Part shown: positions 1 through 8,900 of the stretch, piece after piece
Layout of the letters: the number at the start of each line of letters is the position of its first letter
Numbering within the stretch: the stretch's first letter is position 1
Assembly (NCBI GenBank): GCA_017617235.1
Contig: JAFZWQ010000019.1
Location: 1-64,000 of the forward strand
Length of the DNA stretch: 64,000 nt
Reading direction: 5' to 3'
Origin: Bacteroidaceae bacterium
GTDB taxonomy: Bacteria; Bacteroidota; Bacteroidia; Bacteroidales; Bacteroidaceae
Program-made: the position numbers and the translations under genes
The notes under the pieces: model-generated
What the model saw: only the letters and a program-made list of their open reading frames with translations
What the model was told of the DNA's origin: nothing
The model's database searches: none

Positions 1-918
1 CCAATCGCGCGCTGCTCCCTCATCGTCGTGCAGACGAGGATACGCCGTCATATACACAGCCGTACCAGCGATAGGCCAAGAGCCTACACCACCACCCATA
101 CGGTCGCGGATCTCACCACCAGTACCAGTAGCAGCACCGTTGAAGGGCTCCACCGTTGTGGGGAAGTTGTGCGTCTCAGCCTTCAGCGAGATGACACTCT
201 CGATATCCTTAACCTGGAAATAGTCGCTGGTGCTCTGGTCTTTCGGCGCAAACTGCTCAACAACAGGACCCTGTGCAAAAGCCACATTATCCTTATAAGC
301 CGAGAGAATCTTGTTGGGGTTCTCCTGAGTGGTCTTCTTAATCATTGCGAAGAGCGAACTCTCCATCTCCTTACCGTCGATAATAAAGGTACCACCGAAA
401 ATCTTATGACGACAGTGCTCAGAGTTAATCTGGGCGAAGCCGAAGATCTCTGAGTCCGTCAAGGGACGACCGTTCTGCTTCTCCAGTCCGTGCAGATATT
501 CAATTTCCTCGGGCGAGAGAGCCAGACCTTCCTTCTCGTTATATTCCTCCAGATTGTCCACATACTTGATGGGCTCTGGCTTGATGTTAACCGTGAAGAT
601 GTCCTGATTCAGTCCTTCATACATGCGCTGCAGCATCTCATCGTGCTCGGCATCCTTGCTGGCAGCGGGGAAATACTCCTCTATACGCAAAATGCCGCTG
701 AGTCCCATGTTCTGTGTTATCTCGACGGCATTTGTTGACCATGGGGTCACCATTTCGCGACGCGGGCCTACGAAGAATCCCTCCATGGTTTGGGCGTCAA
801 CAGGCTCGGCATTGCCATAAAGCCAACTCAGTTTTTCTGTCTCTTCGGGGGTGAGCATGTGGTCGCTTTGGGTGGCGATAATGCTCTGTTGTGGGGTCTT
901 GAAAAAGAATATTGCCAT
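1..918 (-). CDS. purL: Phosphoribosylformylglycinamidine synthase, N-terminal part (runs off window)
   Basis: The reverse strand reads open from an ATG at 918 to the window edge, giving 306 residues with no stop. It contains the FGAM synthase signatures QINSEHCRHKIF and KAETHNFPTTVEPF followed by NGAATGTGGEIRD, which belong to the linker/ATP-binding part of the large single-chain PurL. The enzyme makes formylglycinamidine ribonucleotide from FGAR, glutamine and ATP in de novo purine synthesis in the cytoplasm. Single-chain PurL is about 1200-1300 residues, so roughly three quarters of the gene, including the glutaminase domain, lies outside the window. The start is supported by a TACTTTTG box 22 bases upstream. 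The gene diverges from the exported nuclease-fold gene. Confidence 0.95.
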   Translation of the reverse strand, partial: MAIFFFKTPQQSIIATQSDHMLTPEETEKLSWLYGNAEPVDAQTMEGFFVGPRREMVTPWSTNAVEITQNMGLSGILRIEEYFPAASKDAEHDEMLQRMYEGLNQDIFTVNIKPEPIKYVDNLEEYNEKEGLALSPEEIEYLHGLEKQNGRPLTDSEIFGFAQINSEHCRHKIFGGTFIIDGKEMESSLFAMIKKTTQENPNKILSAYKDNVAFAQGPVVEQFAPKDQSTSDYFQVKDIESVISLKAETHNFPTTVEPFNGAATGTGGEIRDRMGGGVGSWPIAGTAVYMTAYPRLHDDEGAARDW

Positions 919-939
919 AGGGTTATATTTTTCGCACGA

Positions 940-947
940 CAAAAGTA
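940..947 (-). promoter_or_regulatory. -7 box of purL promoter
   Basis: On the minus strand this reads TACTTTTG, a match to the Bacteroidota TAnnTTTG consensus, 22 bases before the purL ATG. I saw no clear -33 TTTG element. Confidence 0.6.
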
Positions 948-979
948 CATTTTTATTCCTGTATGACAAAATTTTGGGC

Positions 980-987
980 TATATTTG
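980..987 (+). promoter_or_regulatory. -7 box of the nuclease-fold gene
   Basis: Reads TATATTTG, matching TAnnTTTG, 17 bases before the ATG at 1004. It rules out the longer open frame beginning at 851, whose start would lie upstream of the promoter and inside purL. Confidence 0.5.
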
Positions 988-1003
988 TGACGTGAAACTT
1001 GCG

Positions 1004-1978
1004 ATGTTTTTTATATCTTGCCTTTCTTGCACGTTGCTCATGGGGCAGCAGGTGCGAATTATGACGTGGAATGTCGAAAATCTGTTCGATGCCCGTCACG
1101 ATTCGTTGAAGCAAGACGAGGAGTTTCTGCCCGAAAGTGAACGCCAATGGACATGGGGCCGGTATTGGCATAAGATAGAGGACATCAGCCGTGTGGTGAT
1201 GGGTGTTGGTGGTGACGAACCGCCGGCTCTCGTGGCTCTGCAGGAGGTGGAGAACGACAGTTGCATGATAGCCCTTACCCAACGCGGCCCTTTGTGGAGC
1301 ATACATTATAAATATGTAATGACGGACAGCCCCGACCTTCGTGGCGTGGATGTAGCCTTGCTGTACAGGCCCGAAATGTTCCGCCTGTTGGGAAGCGAGA
1401 GTCGTCGCGTTCCTTCCGAACAATATGGATTGCGTCCCACACGTGACATCCTGCATGCCTGGGGCCGCTTGCTTGGGGGCGACACGTTGCACGTCGTCGT
1501 CTGTCATTTGCCCAGCAGGGCAGGGGATAGTCGTCAGGGAAAACGCAATCGTCAGCTGGCTGTGAACACCCTGTGCCAACTGGCCGATTCGTTGCTTGGC
1601 AGCGTTCCCGATTGCCGTTTGTTGATGATGGGCGACTTCAATGCCATGCTTCGCGATAAGGACCTGAAGCCCTTGTTGCGGATGCAAGGAATCTGTCCGC
1701 TTACGCCTTCGGACAAACGTCCCGTCAGCGGCACCTATCGTTTTCAGGGCAACTGGGGATGGATAGACCATGTGTTCGCCAGCCGCAACCTGTTGGGACG
1801 TGTGGGCTCGGCTACGCTGTACACCCAGCCTTGGATGCAGCGCCCTGTTTCCGACGGCACGTGGTATCCCCGTCGCACCTATCTGGGTACAAATTACAAC
1901 GGGGGCGTGAGTGACCACGTCCCCGTCTATCTCGATATAAAACCCCTCTCTAACTCCCCCGAGGGGGAAAATGAGTAA
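1004..1978 (+). CDS. Exported endonuclease/exonuclease/phosphatase family protein
   Basis: A 324-residue protein with a short hydrophobic N-terminus (MFFISCLSCTLLMGQQ) that looks like a signal peptide. The EEP-fold motifs appear in order: RIMTWNVENLFD (metal-site Asn), LQEVEN (metal-binding Glu), DVALLYRP, VCHLPSR, MMGDFNAM (catalytic Asp/Asn), WIDHVFASR and a C-terminal SDHVPVYLDI (catalytic Asp-His). The family covers metal-dependent nucleases and phosphodiesterases; an extracytoplasmic nuclease is my inference and the substrate is not visible. The start at 1004 fits the promoter; a GTG at 992 is an alternative. It converges with kbl, with 24 A/T-rich bases between the two stops. Confidence 0.85.
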   Translation: MFFISCLSCTLLMGQQVRIMTWNVENLFDARHDSLKQDEEFLPESERQWTWGRYWHKIEDISRVVMGVGGDEPPALVALQEVENDSCMIALTQRGPLWSIHYKYVMTDSPDLRGVDVALLYRPEMFRLLGSESRRVPSEQYGLRPTRDILHAWGRLLGGDTLHVVVCHLPSRAGDSRQGKRNRQLAVNTLCQLADSLLGSVPDCRLLMMGDFNAMLRDKDLKPLLRMQGICPLTPSDKRPVSGTYRFQGNWGWIDHVFASRNLLGRVGSATLYTQPWMQRPVSDGTWYPRRTYLGTNYNGGVSDHVPVYLDIKPLSNSPEGENE

Positions 1979-2002
1979 GCCTTAATCTTTACTTTTTAAT
2001 TT

Positions 2003-3193
2003 TTACTTTTTCAGTACGCCCAGTTCCTTACCGACCTTGATGAAGGCGGCGATGCACTTGTCCAGGTGCTCGCGACGGTGACCGGCAGACAGCTGCACAC
2101 GGATGCGGGCCTGTCCCTTCGGCACTACGGGATAGTAGAAACCAGTAACGTAGATGCCCTCTTCCTGCATCTTGGCGGCGAATACCTGCGACAGCTTCGC
2201 GTCATATAGCATAACGGCGCAGATGGCGCTCTGCGTGGGTTTGATGTCGAATCCGGCAGCCATCATCTTGTCGCGGAAATAGGTCACGTTCTCCACCAGC
2301 TTGTCGTGCAGTTCGTTGCTTTCCTTCAGCATCTTGAAGACCTCGAGGCTTGCACCGATGATGCAGGGTGCCAGGGAGTTGCTGAACAGGTAGGGACGAC
2401 TGCGCTGGCGCAGCAGGTCGATAATCTCCTTGCGACCCGTGGTGAAGCCTCCCAGTGCGCCACCGAAGGCCTTGCCCAGGGTACCCGTGTAGATGTCCAC
2501 ACGTCCGTATGTGTTGTAGAACTCGCTCACGCCGTGTCCTGTGGCACCAACCACACCTGCCGAGTGGCTCTCGTCCACCATCACCAGTGCGTCGTACTTC
2601 TCGGCCAGGTCGCAAATCTTGTCCATGGGGGCCACATTGCCGTCCATCGAGAACACTCCGTCCGTTACCACGATGCGGAAACGCTGTGCCTGAGCCTCTT
2701 GCAGACACTTCTCCAGTTCTGCCATATCGGCGTTGGCATAGCGATAGCGCTTGGCCTTGCACAGGCGCACACCGTCGATGATGCTGGCGTGGTTCAGGGC
2801 GTCGCTGATGATGGCGTCCTCCTCCGTCAGCAGGGGCTCGAATACACCACCGTTGGCATCGAAGCAGGCAGCATACAGGATGGTATCCTCCGTCTTGAAG
2901 TAATCGCTGATGGCTGCTTCCAACTGCTTGTGGATGTCCTGTGTGCCGCAGATGAATCGCACGCTCGACATACCGAAGCCGCGTTCGTCCATCATCTTCT
3001 TGCTGGCCTCAATCAGGCGTGGGTGGTCGCTGAGTCCCAGATAGTTGTTGGCACAGAAATTCAGCACTTCCTTGCCCTTAACCTGAATGGCTGCCCGCTG
3101 GGGTGTCTCGATGAGGCGTTCTTCCTTGTACAGGCCGGCCTCGCGAATCTCAGTCAGTGTCTGGCTGAGGTGTTCTTTCATTTTTCCGTACAT
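2003..3193 (-). CDS. kbl: Glycine C-acetyltransferase (2-amino-3-ketobutyrate CoA ligase)
   Basis: A 396-residue fold-type I PLP enzyme matching the usual Kbl length (about 398). It contains FCANNYLGLSDHP near residues 46-58, VDESHSAGVVG near 206-216 and the PLP-lysine segment TGTLGKAFGG with Lys 241. It cleaves 2-amino-3-oxobutyrate with CoA to glycine and acetyl-CoA, the second step of threonine degradation. The divergent neighbour encodes the first-step dehydrogenase, so the two genes share one control region. The ATG at 3193 is preferred over the longer frame to 3253, because a TAACTTTG box lies at 3224-3231, between the two candidates. Confidence 0.95.
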   Translation of the reverse strand: MYGKMKEHLSQTLTEIREAGLYKEERLIETPQRAAIQVKGKEVLNFCANNYLGLSDHPRLIEASKKMMDERGFGMSSVRFICGTQDIHKQLEAAISDYFKTEDTILYAACFDANGGVFEPLLTEEDAIISDALNHASIIDGVRLCKAKRYRYANADMAELEKCLQEAQAQRFRIVVTDGVFSMDGNVAPMDKICDLAEKYDALVMVDESHSAGVVGATGHGVSEFYNTYGRVDIYTGTLGKAFGGALGGFTTGRKEIIDLLRQRSRPYLFSNSLAPCIIGASLEVFKMLKESNELHDKLVENVTYFRDKMMAAGFDIKPTQSAICAVMLYDAKLSQVFAAKMQEEGIYVTGFYYPVVPKGQARIRVQLSAGHRREHLDKCIAAFIKVGKELGVLKK

Positions 3194-3223
3194 ATTTATA
3201 TAATGTTTAAGGTTCCATTGCTG

Positions 3224-3231
3224 CAAAGTTA
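3224..3231 (-). promoter_or_regulatory. -7 box of kbl
   Basis: The minus strand reads TAACTTTG (TAnnTTTG consensus) 31 bases before the kbl ATG. Confidence 0.6.
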
Positions 3232-3276
3232 CAAATAAATTTTCACTTTTCACTTTTAATTTTTCATTTTAATTCG

Positions 3277-3284
3277 TATATTTG
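3277..3284 (+). promoter_or_regulatory. -7 box of tdh
   Basis: Reads TATATTTG (TAnnTTTG consensus), 33 bases before the tdh ATG. It lies 46 bases from the opposing kbl box, with an A/T-rich stretch of CACTTTT-type units between them. Confidence 0.6.
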
Positions 3285-3316
3285 CGATGCGAATTCAGAA
3301 TTAAACACACATTATA

Positions 3317-4273
3317 ATGAAAAACATTCTTGTTATTGGTTCTACGGGACAAATCGGTTCCGAGTTAACTCGTAAACTCAGAGGTATTTATGGTGCCAGT
3401 CACGTTGTGGCGGGATACATCGCAGGTGCGGAGCCCAAGGGCGAATTGCTGGAGAGCGGTCCTGCCGCCATTGCCGACGTTACGGATGCCCAGCACATCG
3501 GCGACGTGGTTCAGGAGTATAAAATCGACACCATCTACAACCTGGCAGCCCTCTTGTCCGTTGTGGCCGAGTCGCGTCCCCGTCTGGCGTGGAAGATTGG
3601 TATCGACGGCCTGTGGAAGGTGCTCGAGGTGGCCCGTGCCAATAATTGTGCCGTGTTCACCCCCAGCTCCATCGGTTCCTTCGGTGCCGACACGCCTCAC
3701 GACAACACGCCGCAGGACACCATCCAGCGTCCGCGCACCATTTACGGCATCTCGAAGGTTACCACCGAACTGCTCAGCGACTACTATCATCTGAAGTACG
3801 GTGTCGACACCCGTAGCGTGCGCTTCCCCGGTGTCATTTCCTATGTCACCCTGCCTGGCGGCGGCACCACCGACTATGCTGTGGAAATCTACTACTCCGC
3901 CGTTAAGGGCGAGAAATTCGTCTGCCCCATCGCCAAGGGCACCCTCATGGACATGATTTACATGCCCGATGCTCTGAAGGCTGCCATCGACATCATGGAG
4001 GCCGACCCCTCGCGATTCATCCACCACAACGGCTTCAACGTGGCATCCATGAGCTTCGACCCCGAAACCATCTACCAGACCATCAAACGTCACAAGCCCC
4101 AGTTCCAGATGGAGTATCAGGTCGACCCCCTGCGCCAGTCCATTGCCGACTCGTGGCCCAACAAGATGGACGACTCCTGTGCCCGTGCCGAGTGGGATTG
4201 GAAACCCGAATACGACCTCGAGAGCATGACCGTGGACATGCTCAGCCACCTCGAGCAGAAACTCAAGGCTTAA
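3317..4273 (+). CDS. tdh: SDR-type L-threonine 3-dehydrogenase (NAD-dependent epimerase family)
   Basis: A 318-residue extended short-chain dehydrogenase. The NAD-binding glycine motif GSTGQIGSEL is at residues 8-17, the NLAALLS stretch follows, and the catalytic YxxxK is seen in YGISKVTTELL. Epimerase-fold threonine dehydrogenases of this length occur in Bacteroidota and are unrelated to the zinc-dependent E. coli Tdh. The assignment rests on fold, length and the head-to-head arrangement with kbl, whose substrate is the Tdh product. A sugar-nucleotide epimerase is the alternative, but the kbl partner makes it unlikely. A rho-independent terminator follows 20 bases after the stop. Confidence 0.9.
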   Translation: MKNILVIGSTGQIGSELTRKLRGIYGASHVVAGYIAGAEPKGELLESGPAAIADVTDAQHIGDVVQEYKIDTIYNLAALLSVVAESRPRLAWKIGIDGLWKVLEVARANNCAVFTPSSIGSFGADTPHDNTPQDTIQRPRTIYGISKVTTELLSDYYHLKYGVDTRSVRFPGVISYVTLPGGGTTDYAVEIYYSAVKGEKFVCPIAKGTLMDMIYMPDALKAAIDIMEADPSRFIHHNGFNVASMSFDPETIYQTIKRHKPQFQMEYQVDPLRQSIADSWPNKMDDSCARAEWDWKPEYDLESMTVDMLSHLEQKLKA

Positions 4274-4293
4274 ACTCATATCCCCAAACAAAG

Positions 4294-4326
4294 GCTGCTA
4301 TCCCTCATCGGATAGCAGCTTTTCTT
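4294..4326 (+). terminator. Rho-independent terminator of tdh
   Basis: A 10-bp perfect stem GCTGCTATCC/GGATAGCAGC (4294-4303 with 4310-4319), a 6-base loop, and a T-rich tail directly after. Confidence 0.85.
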
Positions 4327-4354
4327 TTTTGAATCACCCCCTCGCGCGGAAAAA

Positions 4355-4958
4355 CTGTAAACTGTTTACATTGTTTACATCGCCAGCGGCAGCTATTATC
4401 TGGTAGGACGCCCGCCGCGAAAATGTAAACAGTAAACAGTTAACAGTTTTTTTCGCGGACCCCTATTTTGAGGTGAAGAGTGCAGGAGAAAAGAATTATT
4501 TATAAAGAATAATTATTTATAATATATTGATATATAATACTATATAATAATATCTATAAATATATTTTACTCTACTCTTAGTCCCCTTATTCCCTGCCTT
4601 CACCTTTATGCTGGCCAGAAAAAAAACTGTAAACTGTATACATTGTACACATCTTACCCCCTCGCCGCGGAAAACTGTTAACTGTTTACATTGTTTACAT
4701 TTTGCAGTTGATACGTGACCTGGAATGTGATGACACATGAACTCGCAGCCAGCAATACGTCGCTCCTCTTGCCGCGTCTCAACGCTACCGTCGGAGCGTC
4801 ACAACGCTACCGTCGGAGCGTCACAACGCTAAGGGCGGAGCGTTACAACGCTAGGCGGGTAGGGATAGTATCGCTCCAGTGATAGGATTACTATCCCTCC
4901 CTCAATAGGATTGTGTCGCCCCCTCCCCACAAATGTAAACAATGTATACAGTTTACAG
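4355..4958. repeat. Five dispersed copies of a 26-bp TGTTTACA-type repeat
   Basis: Copies are at 4355-4380 (+), 4423-4446 (-, two bases shorter), 4627-4652 (+), 4675-4700 (+) and 4933-4958 (-). The core consensus is CTGTWAACTGTWTACATTG followed by TWYACAT. Most copies are preceded on their own strand by a C/G-rich flank (CTCG..GCGG) and an A-run, so the conserved unit is nearer 40 bp. The outermost copies are in opposite orientation. Function is unknown. Confidence 0.8.
4776..4860. repeat. 22-bp tandem repeat, nearly four units
   Basis: Units begin at 4776, 4798, 4820 and 4842 (the last partial). The first two differ by one base; the third changes the middle triplets. The unit opens GTCACAACGCTACCG and ends CGGAGC. 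There is no reading frame or spacer structure suggesting CRISPR. Confidence 0.85.
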
Positions 4959-5011
4959 TTTTTCTCCGCGGAGGGGTGCCCATATTGGACACCCCTTCCT
5001 TTTCAAACAAC

Positions 5012-5043
5012 AAAGACCCAGGGACATGCGCCTCTGGGTCTTT
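5012..5043 (-). terminator. Terminator of the 5064-5909 lipoprotein gene
   Basis: Stem AAAGACCCAG/CTGGGTCTTT (5012-5021 with 5034-5043), extended by two weaker pairs. On the minus strand it is followed by TTTGTTGTTTG. It lies 20 bases after the lipoprotein stop. Confidence 0.65.
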
Positions 5044-5063
5044 CTGTATGGTGTGGGGATGGA

Positions 5064-5909
5064 TTATTTCTTCAGTTTCAGGATGGCGGGGAGGTTGGCA
5101 ATGAAGCCGTAGGCCTCGTCGCCATTGGCGATGAAGGGGGTGTGCGAAACGGCATCGATGTGCCAGTGGTCGGGGTTCAGGGTGCGCCAGTCGTCGCACT
5201 CCAGGGTTTGGGGATTCATCCTGCCCCACAGGCTGCCGTAGCCAGTTCCCTCTTCGCGCGAGGTGTAGGCATCGGTTACCTGCAGTTTAATCATACCTGC
5301 CCAATAGACGTATGTGCCGACATAGCGCTCGCCCCATGGGGTGATGATGACTTCGAAGTTGTCGCCCTGGAACTTGATGGCTGTGCGGATGATGACTGTG
5401 CTATCTGTTTCTTCGTACCAGCACCACTGTCCCTGGATGTCTTCCTTCGGGGTGTTGATTTCCTTGCCCTGCTTGAACAGAATCATGCCGAACATCTCCT
5501 CGGTTCCCTCCTCTGTTTTAAACAATTGCTTTATCACTAAAACGGACTTGTCGTAGAGCAAACCGGGGGTGGATTGCATGTAGTTGCCGAACTTCACCAC
5601 GCCGTTCTCCACCGTGTATTTTTCCTGCGATTGGATAAGGCCATTTTCAATTATTGTCACAGAATCGGCCGTAAATACGGCAACATACTGATTGTCCGTG
5701 CTGTTCACGGTCCATGTGCCAATCAGGTCGTTCACCGTTACTGCATCGCTACCGGGCACCTTTGTGGTGTCATTGGGATTCACTTGGGTAGAGTCGTTAC
5801 CATTGCCTCCACCATTGGGGCCAACGGGTTCCTCCTCGTCGCCACAGGCAACTACCGCAAAGGAAGCTGCAAACAGGCTTGCCAGAAGCCAAAAGTTCAA
5901 TTTCTTCAT
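5064..5909 (-). CDS. Lipoprotein with lipocalin-like domain pair, unknown function
   Basis: A 281-residue protein. Residues 1-22 form a lipoprotein signal peptide ending in a lipobox (FAVVAC, modified Cys at 22), followed by acidic GDEEE residues and an Asn/Gly/Pro/Thr-rich linker to about residue 58. The rest has two similar beta-rich halves, each starting with a tryptophan motif (LIGTWTVNS and IQGQWCWYEE). This resembles lipocalin-like small lipoproteins of Bacteroidales, probably anchored in the outer membrane. Function is not known. It is co-oriented with and 36 bp downstream of the C10 protease gene, so the two may be co-transcribed. Confidence 0.75.
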   Translation of the reverse strand: MKKLNFWLLASLFAASFAVVACGDEEEPVGPNGGGNGNDSTQVNPNDTTKVPGSDAVTVNDLIGTWTVNSTDNQYVAVFTADSVTIIENGLIQSQEKYTVENGVVKFGNYMQSTPGLLYDKSVLVIKQLFKTEEGTEEMFGMILFKQGKEINTPKEDIQGQWCWYEETDSTVIIRTAIKFQGDNFEVIITPWGERYVGTYVYWAGMIKLQVTDAYTSREEGTGYGSLWGRMNPQTLECDDWRTLNPDHWHIDAVSHTPFIANGDEAYGFIANLPAILKLKK

Positions 5910-5945
5910 AAATGTATAAGTTTTGTTGGTTAATAAGGATACGAG

Positions 5946-8900
5946 TTACTTGACGACGCGCTTGTGCTTGCCGACGATGTAGAGGCCGCGGGTGGGTTTG
6001 GCAACGCGACGGCCTTGCAGGTCGTAGATGGGTTGCTGGCTGTCGTGAGAGGCTATACCTTCGACACCTGTCGGGTCGATGACGGTGAGTTTACCGCTGA
6101 CATAGGTGAATTCGTAGTTCTGGGCCTCGGCACCGAAGATGCGGATTTCGTATATACCGGCTGGGCTGTCGGCGGTGGCGTCGCATTCCAGGGTGGGCTG
6201 CACGAGGAGCACGTTGTCTATCTTCTCGCTGTTACGCAGGGTGCTGCTGGCAAACTGGAACTCGGGGTTCTCTTCGCCCACGTTGCGGCTGTAGCTGCGA
6301 GCCGTGAGGGTGGCAGGAGCACGTTCGATGGTGATGACGCCGTCGATGAGGACGAGACCCGGCGAGGTGATGGTGCCGGATTGAACGGTGATGGGATATT
6401 CGCCCACGGGAGTGAAGTTGTCGATATCCGTGGTGAGGATGGGTTCGCCGTTGACGGGTGCACCGCTTATCACATAGACGAAGGAGGGATTGGCGCGGCC
6501 GTAGATGCGTCGGGCGGGCTCTGCCGTTACGGTGGGTATGCCGGTGTATTCAGTTACGGGGACGGTGCTCCACTTTTCGTCTGCCGTGTAGGCTTCCAAC
6601 TGGCTTTGGGGAACAAAGACCATGAGCTTCGAGGGCAGGGCGGTGGCGCTGGCATCGACCACGGTGTTGGGGTTCAGCAGTACCATGTACTTCAGCGACG
6701 AGCAGGACTGCAGGGCATTCTTTCCGAAGGTGCTTACGCCCTGTGGGATGTAGAGCGACAGGAGGCTAGTGCATCCGCGGAAGGCCTCGTTGGGAATGTC
6801 GGTGAGCGAGGTGAAGTATTGCAGTTCGTCGAACGTATGCATGGTGTTGGCGTTCTTGAATGCAGTACCCAACTCGGTGACGGCAATTGCCTCGGGCATG
6901 CTGATTTCACCATCCTCGTTGTTGTCCCAACGGCCCAGACAGATGCTCTTGGCCTTGGCATCGGCAAAGTCGATGTATTGCAGTTTGCTGCGCAACGAAT
7001 GAACGGCATCGCTGATTTCCTGTTCCGAACTTTCGAAATTGTCGTAAACGGCTTGCTCGGCAACAGCATCAATGCCCTGTGCCTCGGCCTGGATAATGAG
7101 TTTTTTCAGTTCTTCGCAGAGGTCGAAGAAGGCCTGGTTGGCCTGAATCTCGTCGTAACTTACAAAGGACCATTCGATGGCAGCGGGATTGTCACCGGGC
7201 GTTATGTCCCAATACAGTCCGTCTGTCCATGTGGTATATTCGCTTTCGTGCATGTTGTCGACGCCCAGGTATTCGCCTTCGACATAGCCCTCACCATTCG
7301 TGGGCGTCTGCAGGGTGTACACATTCTCCTTGCCTTCCACGGGACGGATGACCCAGTAGGCATTTGCCGTCAGGGTGCCATCGACGAAGCATGCCTTGAC
7401 GCCCTTACCCACCTTACCGTCGGTGCTTGTGCGGAAGAGAATCTTGTTCTCGTTACCCGTTCCTTCTGAGTAGAGATAATAGGTACCAGCGGGCATGTTG
7501 TTGGTGCGCTTCAGCTGATAAACCATTCCGTTGTCGGCAATAATGGCCTGAGTGCCATAGGCCTCACCGCGGTTCAGGTATTTCTTTTCGCCGTGGTTGT
7601 AGATATAGACGTTTGCGTCCACAGTCAGCGGCGAGAAACCAGCAGATGCCAATGCGCGCATTTCCTTGATGGTGCCGAAATCCTTCCATACGGGGGCTTG
7701 GGCATAAAGTTCCTTGCAGCCATAGGGCACGTACAGGGTGACCTGGTCGAGTGACACGCCGGCAAACAAATCTTCGCCCAACTCGATGGTTGCTGGGTCG
7801 CTGACCGATATGCGGAATTCCTTGAGACCCGTGCAGCCGCTGAAGGTGCTGAAGCCCATGTAGTTTATTCTGTTGCCAAATTCTACATACTCCAGTTTAT
7901 TGTCGTTCATGAACGCCTGATAGTAGATTTTGGTGAGGTTGGGCGGCAGAACAACGCGTGTCAGTTCCGTACAGCCCTTGAAGGCATTTCCGTAGATTTC
8001 GTTTACGGAGGTGAAATGGCGCAGGTCGCTCAGGTCCTTGATTTCGGCGCTGTTGAGCTCCGAGCCGATTTCTACGAGGCTGTTAGCCTCGGAGAAGCTG
8101 ATTTCCCCATTGCCATCGACATCGTAAGCCGAAGCTGTTGCAAGTTCACGCACCTTTTCGTCGACGAAGCTGATGAAGCCGAGTTTCGAACGCAATGTGC
8201 GGCAGGCCTTCTCCAGTTCAGCCTGTGTGCTGCGGAAGTCGTTGTAGATGCGTTGCTCGATTTCGTAGTCGATTTTCTTCGTCTTGCTGATATCGAGCAG
8301 GTTCTTCAACTGGTTGGCAACTGCGTAGTTGGCACTGGCCTCTTCATCGTAAGGTACCAGCATCCACTGGCAGTTTTCGGGATTGCTTGCGTAATCAACG
8401 TCGTAGTACAGGCCGTAGGTGGGCGAAGCCACGTTGCTGGCGTGGTCGGTCTGTACGCCCAGGAACAGGCCGGCCTTGTAGCCCGACTGTCCGCTGGGTA
8501 CCTGCAGCGTGTAAACATTCGTTGTTCCCTCCACCAGGGCAACCTTCCACACGGCAGACTTGTCGGTGACCTTGGAGTCCGGTCCGTCCACAAAACATGC
8601 CTTTACGCCAGAACCCACCTTGCCGTCGCTACTGGTGCGGAAGAGGTTGTGATTGACGCCACCCGTTTCGTCGGAATAGAGGTAATAGATACCATCGGCG
8701 TACGAGGATTTTCTGCGGAACTCGTACTTCATGGGCGTTTCTTTCTCGCTGGCCACTATAGCCTGAGAGCCATAGGCCTCGCCGCGGTTCAAATAGTAAC
8801 CCATACCTATATTAAATAAGTAATAGGGCTTGTCGGCTTCCAGCGTGGTAAAGTTGCCCTGCGACAGGGTGCGTTCCTCGTAGATGGTGCCGAAATCCTT

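Larger units (their letters stand above)
4327..5011. other. Gene-free repeat island
   Basis: About 690 bases between two terminators with no credible gene. It holds five copies of a 26-bp dispersed repeat in both orientations, a very A/T-rich core at about 4495-4566, a 22-bp tandem array at 4776-4860, and a 9-bp inverted repeat AGGGATAGT/ACTATCCCT (4861-4869 with 4890-4898). Short open frames here are translations of the repeats: the same peptide pieces recur, such as CKQCKQLTVF and NVNNVYSLQF. Confidence 0.7.

Noticed and set aside
953..1918. 321-residue minus-strand open frame opposite the nuclease-fold gene
   Set aside because: The plus-strand frame has all EEP motifs and an export signal; the antisense frame has none.
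4517..4738. 73-residue minus-strand open frame with CKQCKQLTVF and CVQCIQFTVF
   Set aside because: The Cys motifs are direct translations of the 26-bp repeats, no start signal, and low-complexity Tyr/Ile run from the A/T core. Not a metal-binding protein.
4776..4860. CRISPR array
   Set aside because: The 22-bp units are directly tandem with no spacers and there are no cas genes in the window.
4911..5540. 209-residue plus-strand open frame across the repeat island into the lipoprotein gene
   Set aside because: Most of it is antisense to the well-supported lipoprotein 5064-5909; the rest is repeat.
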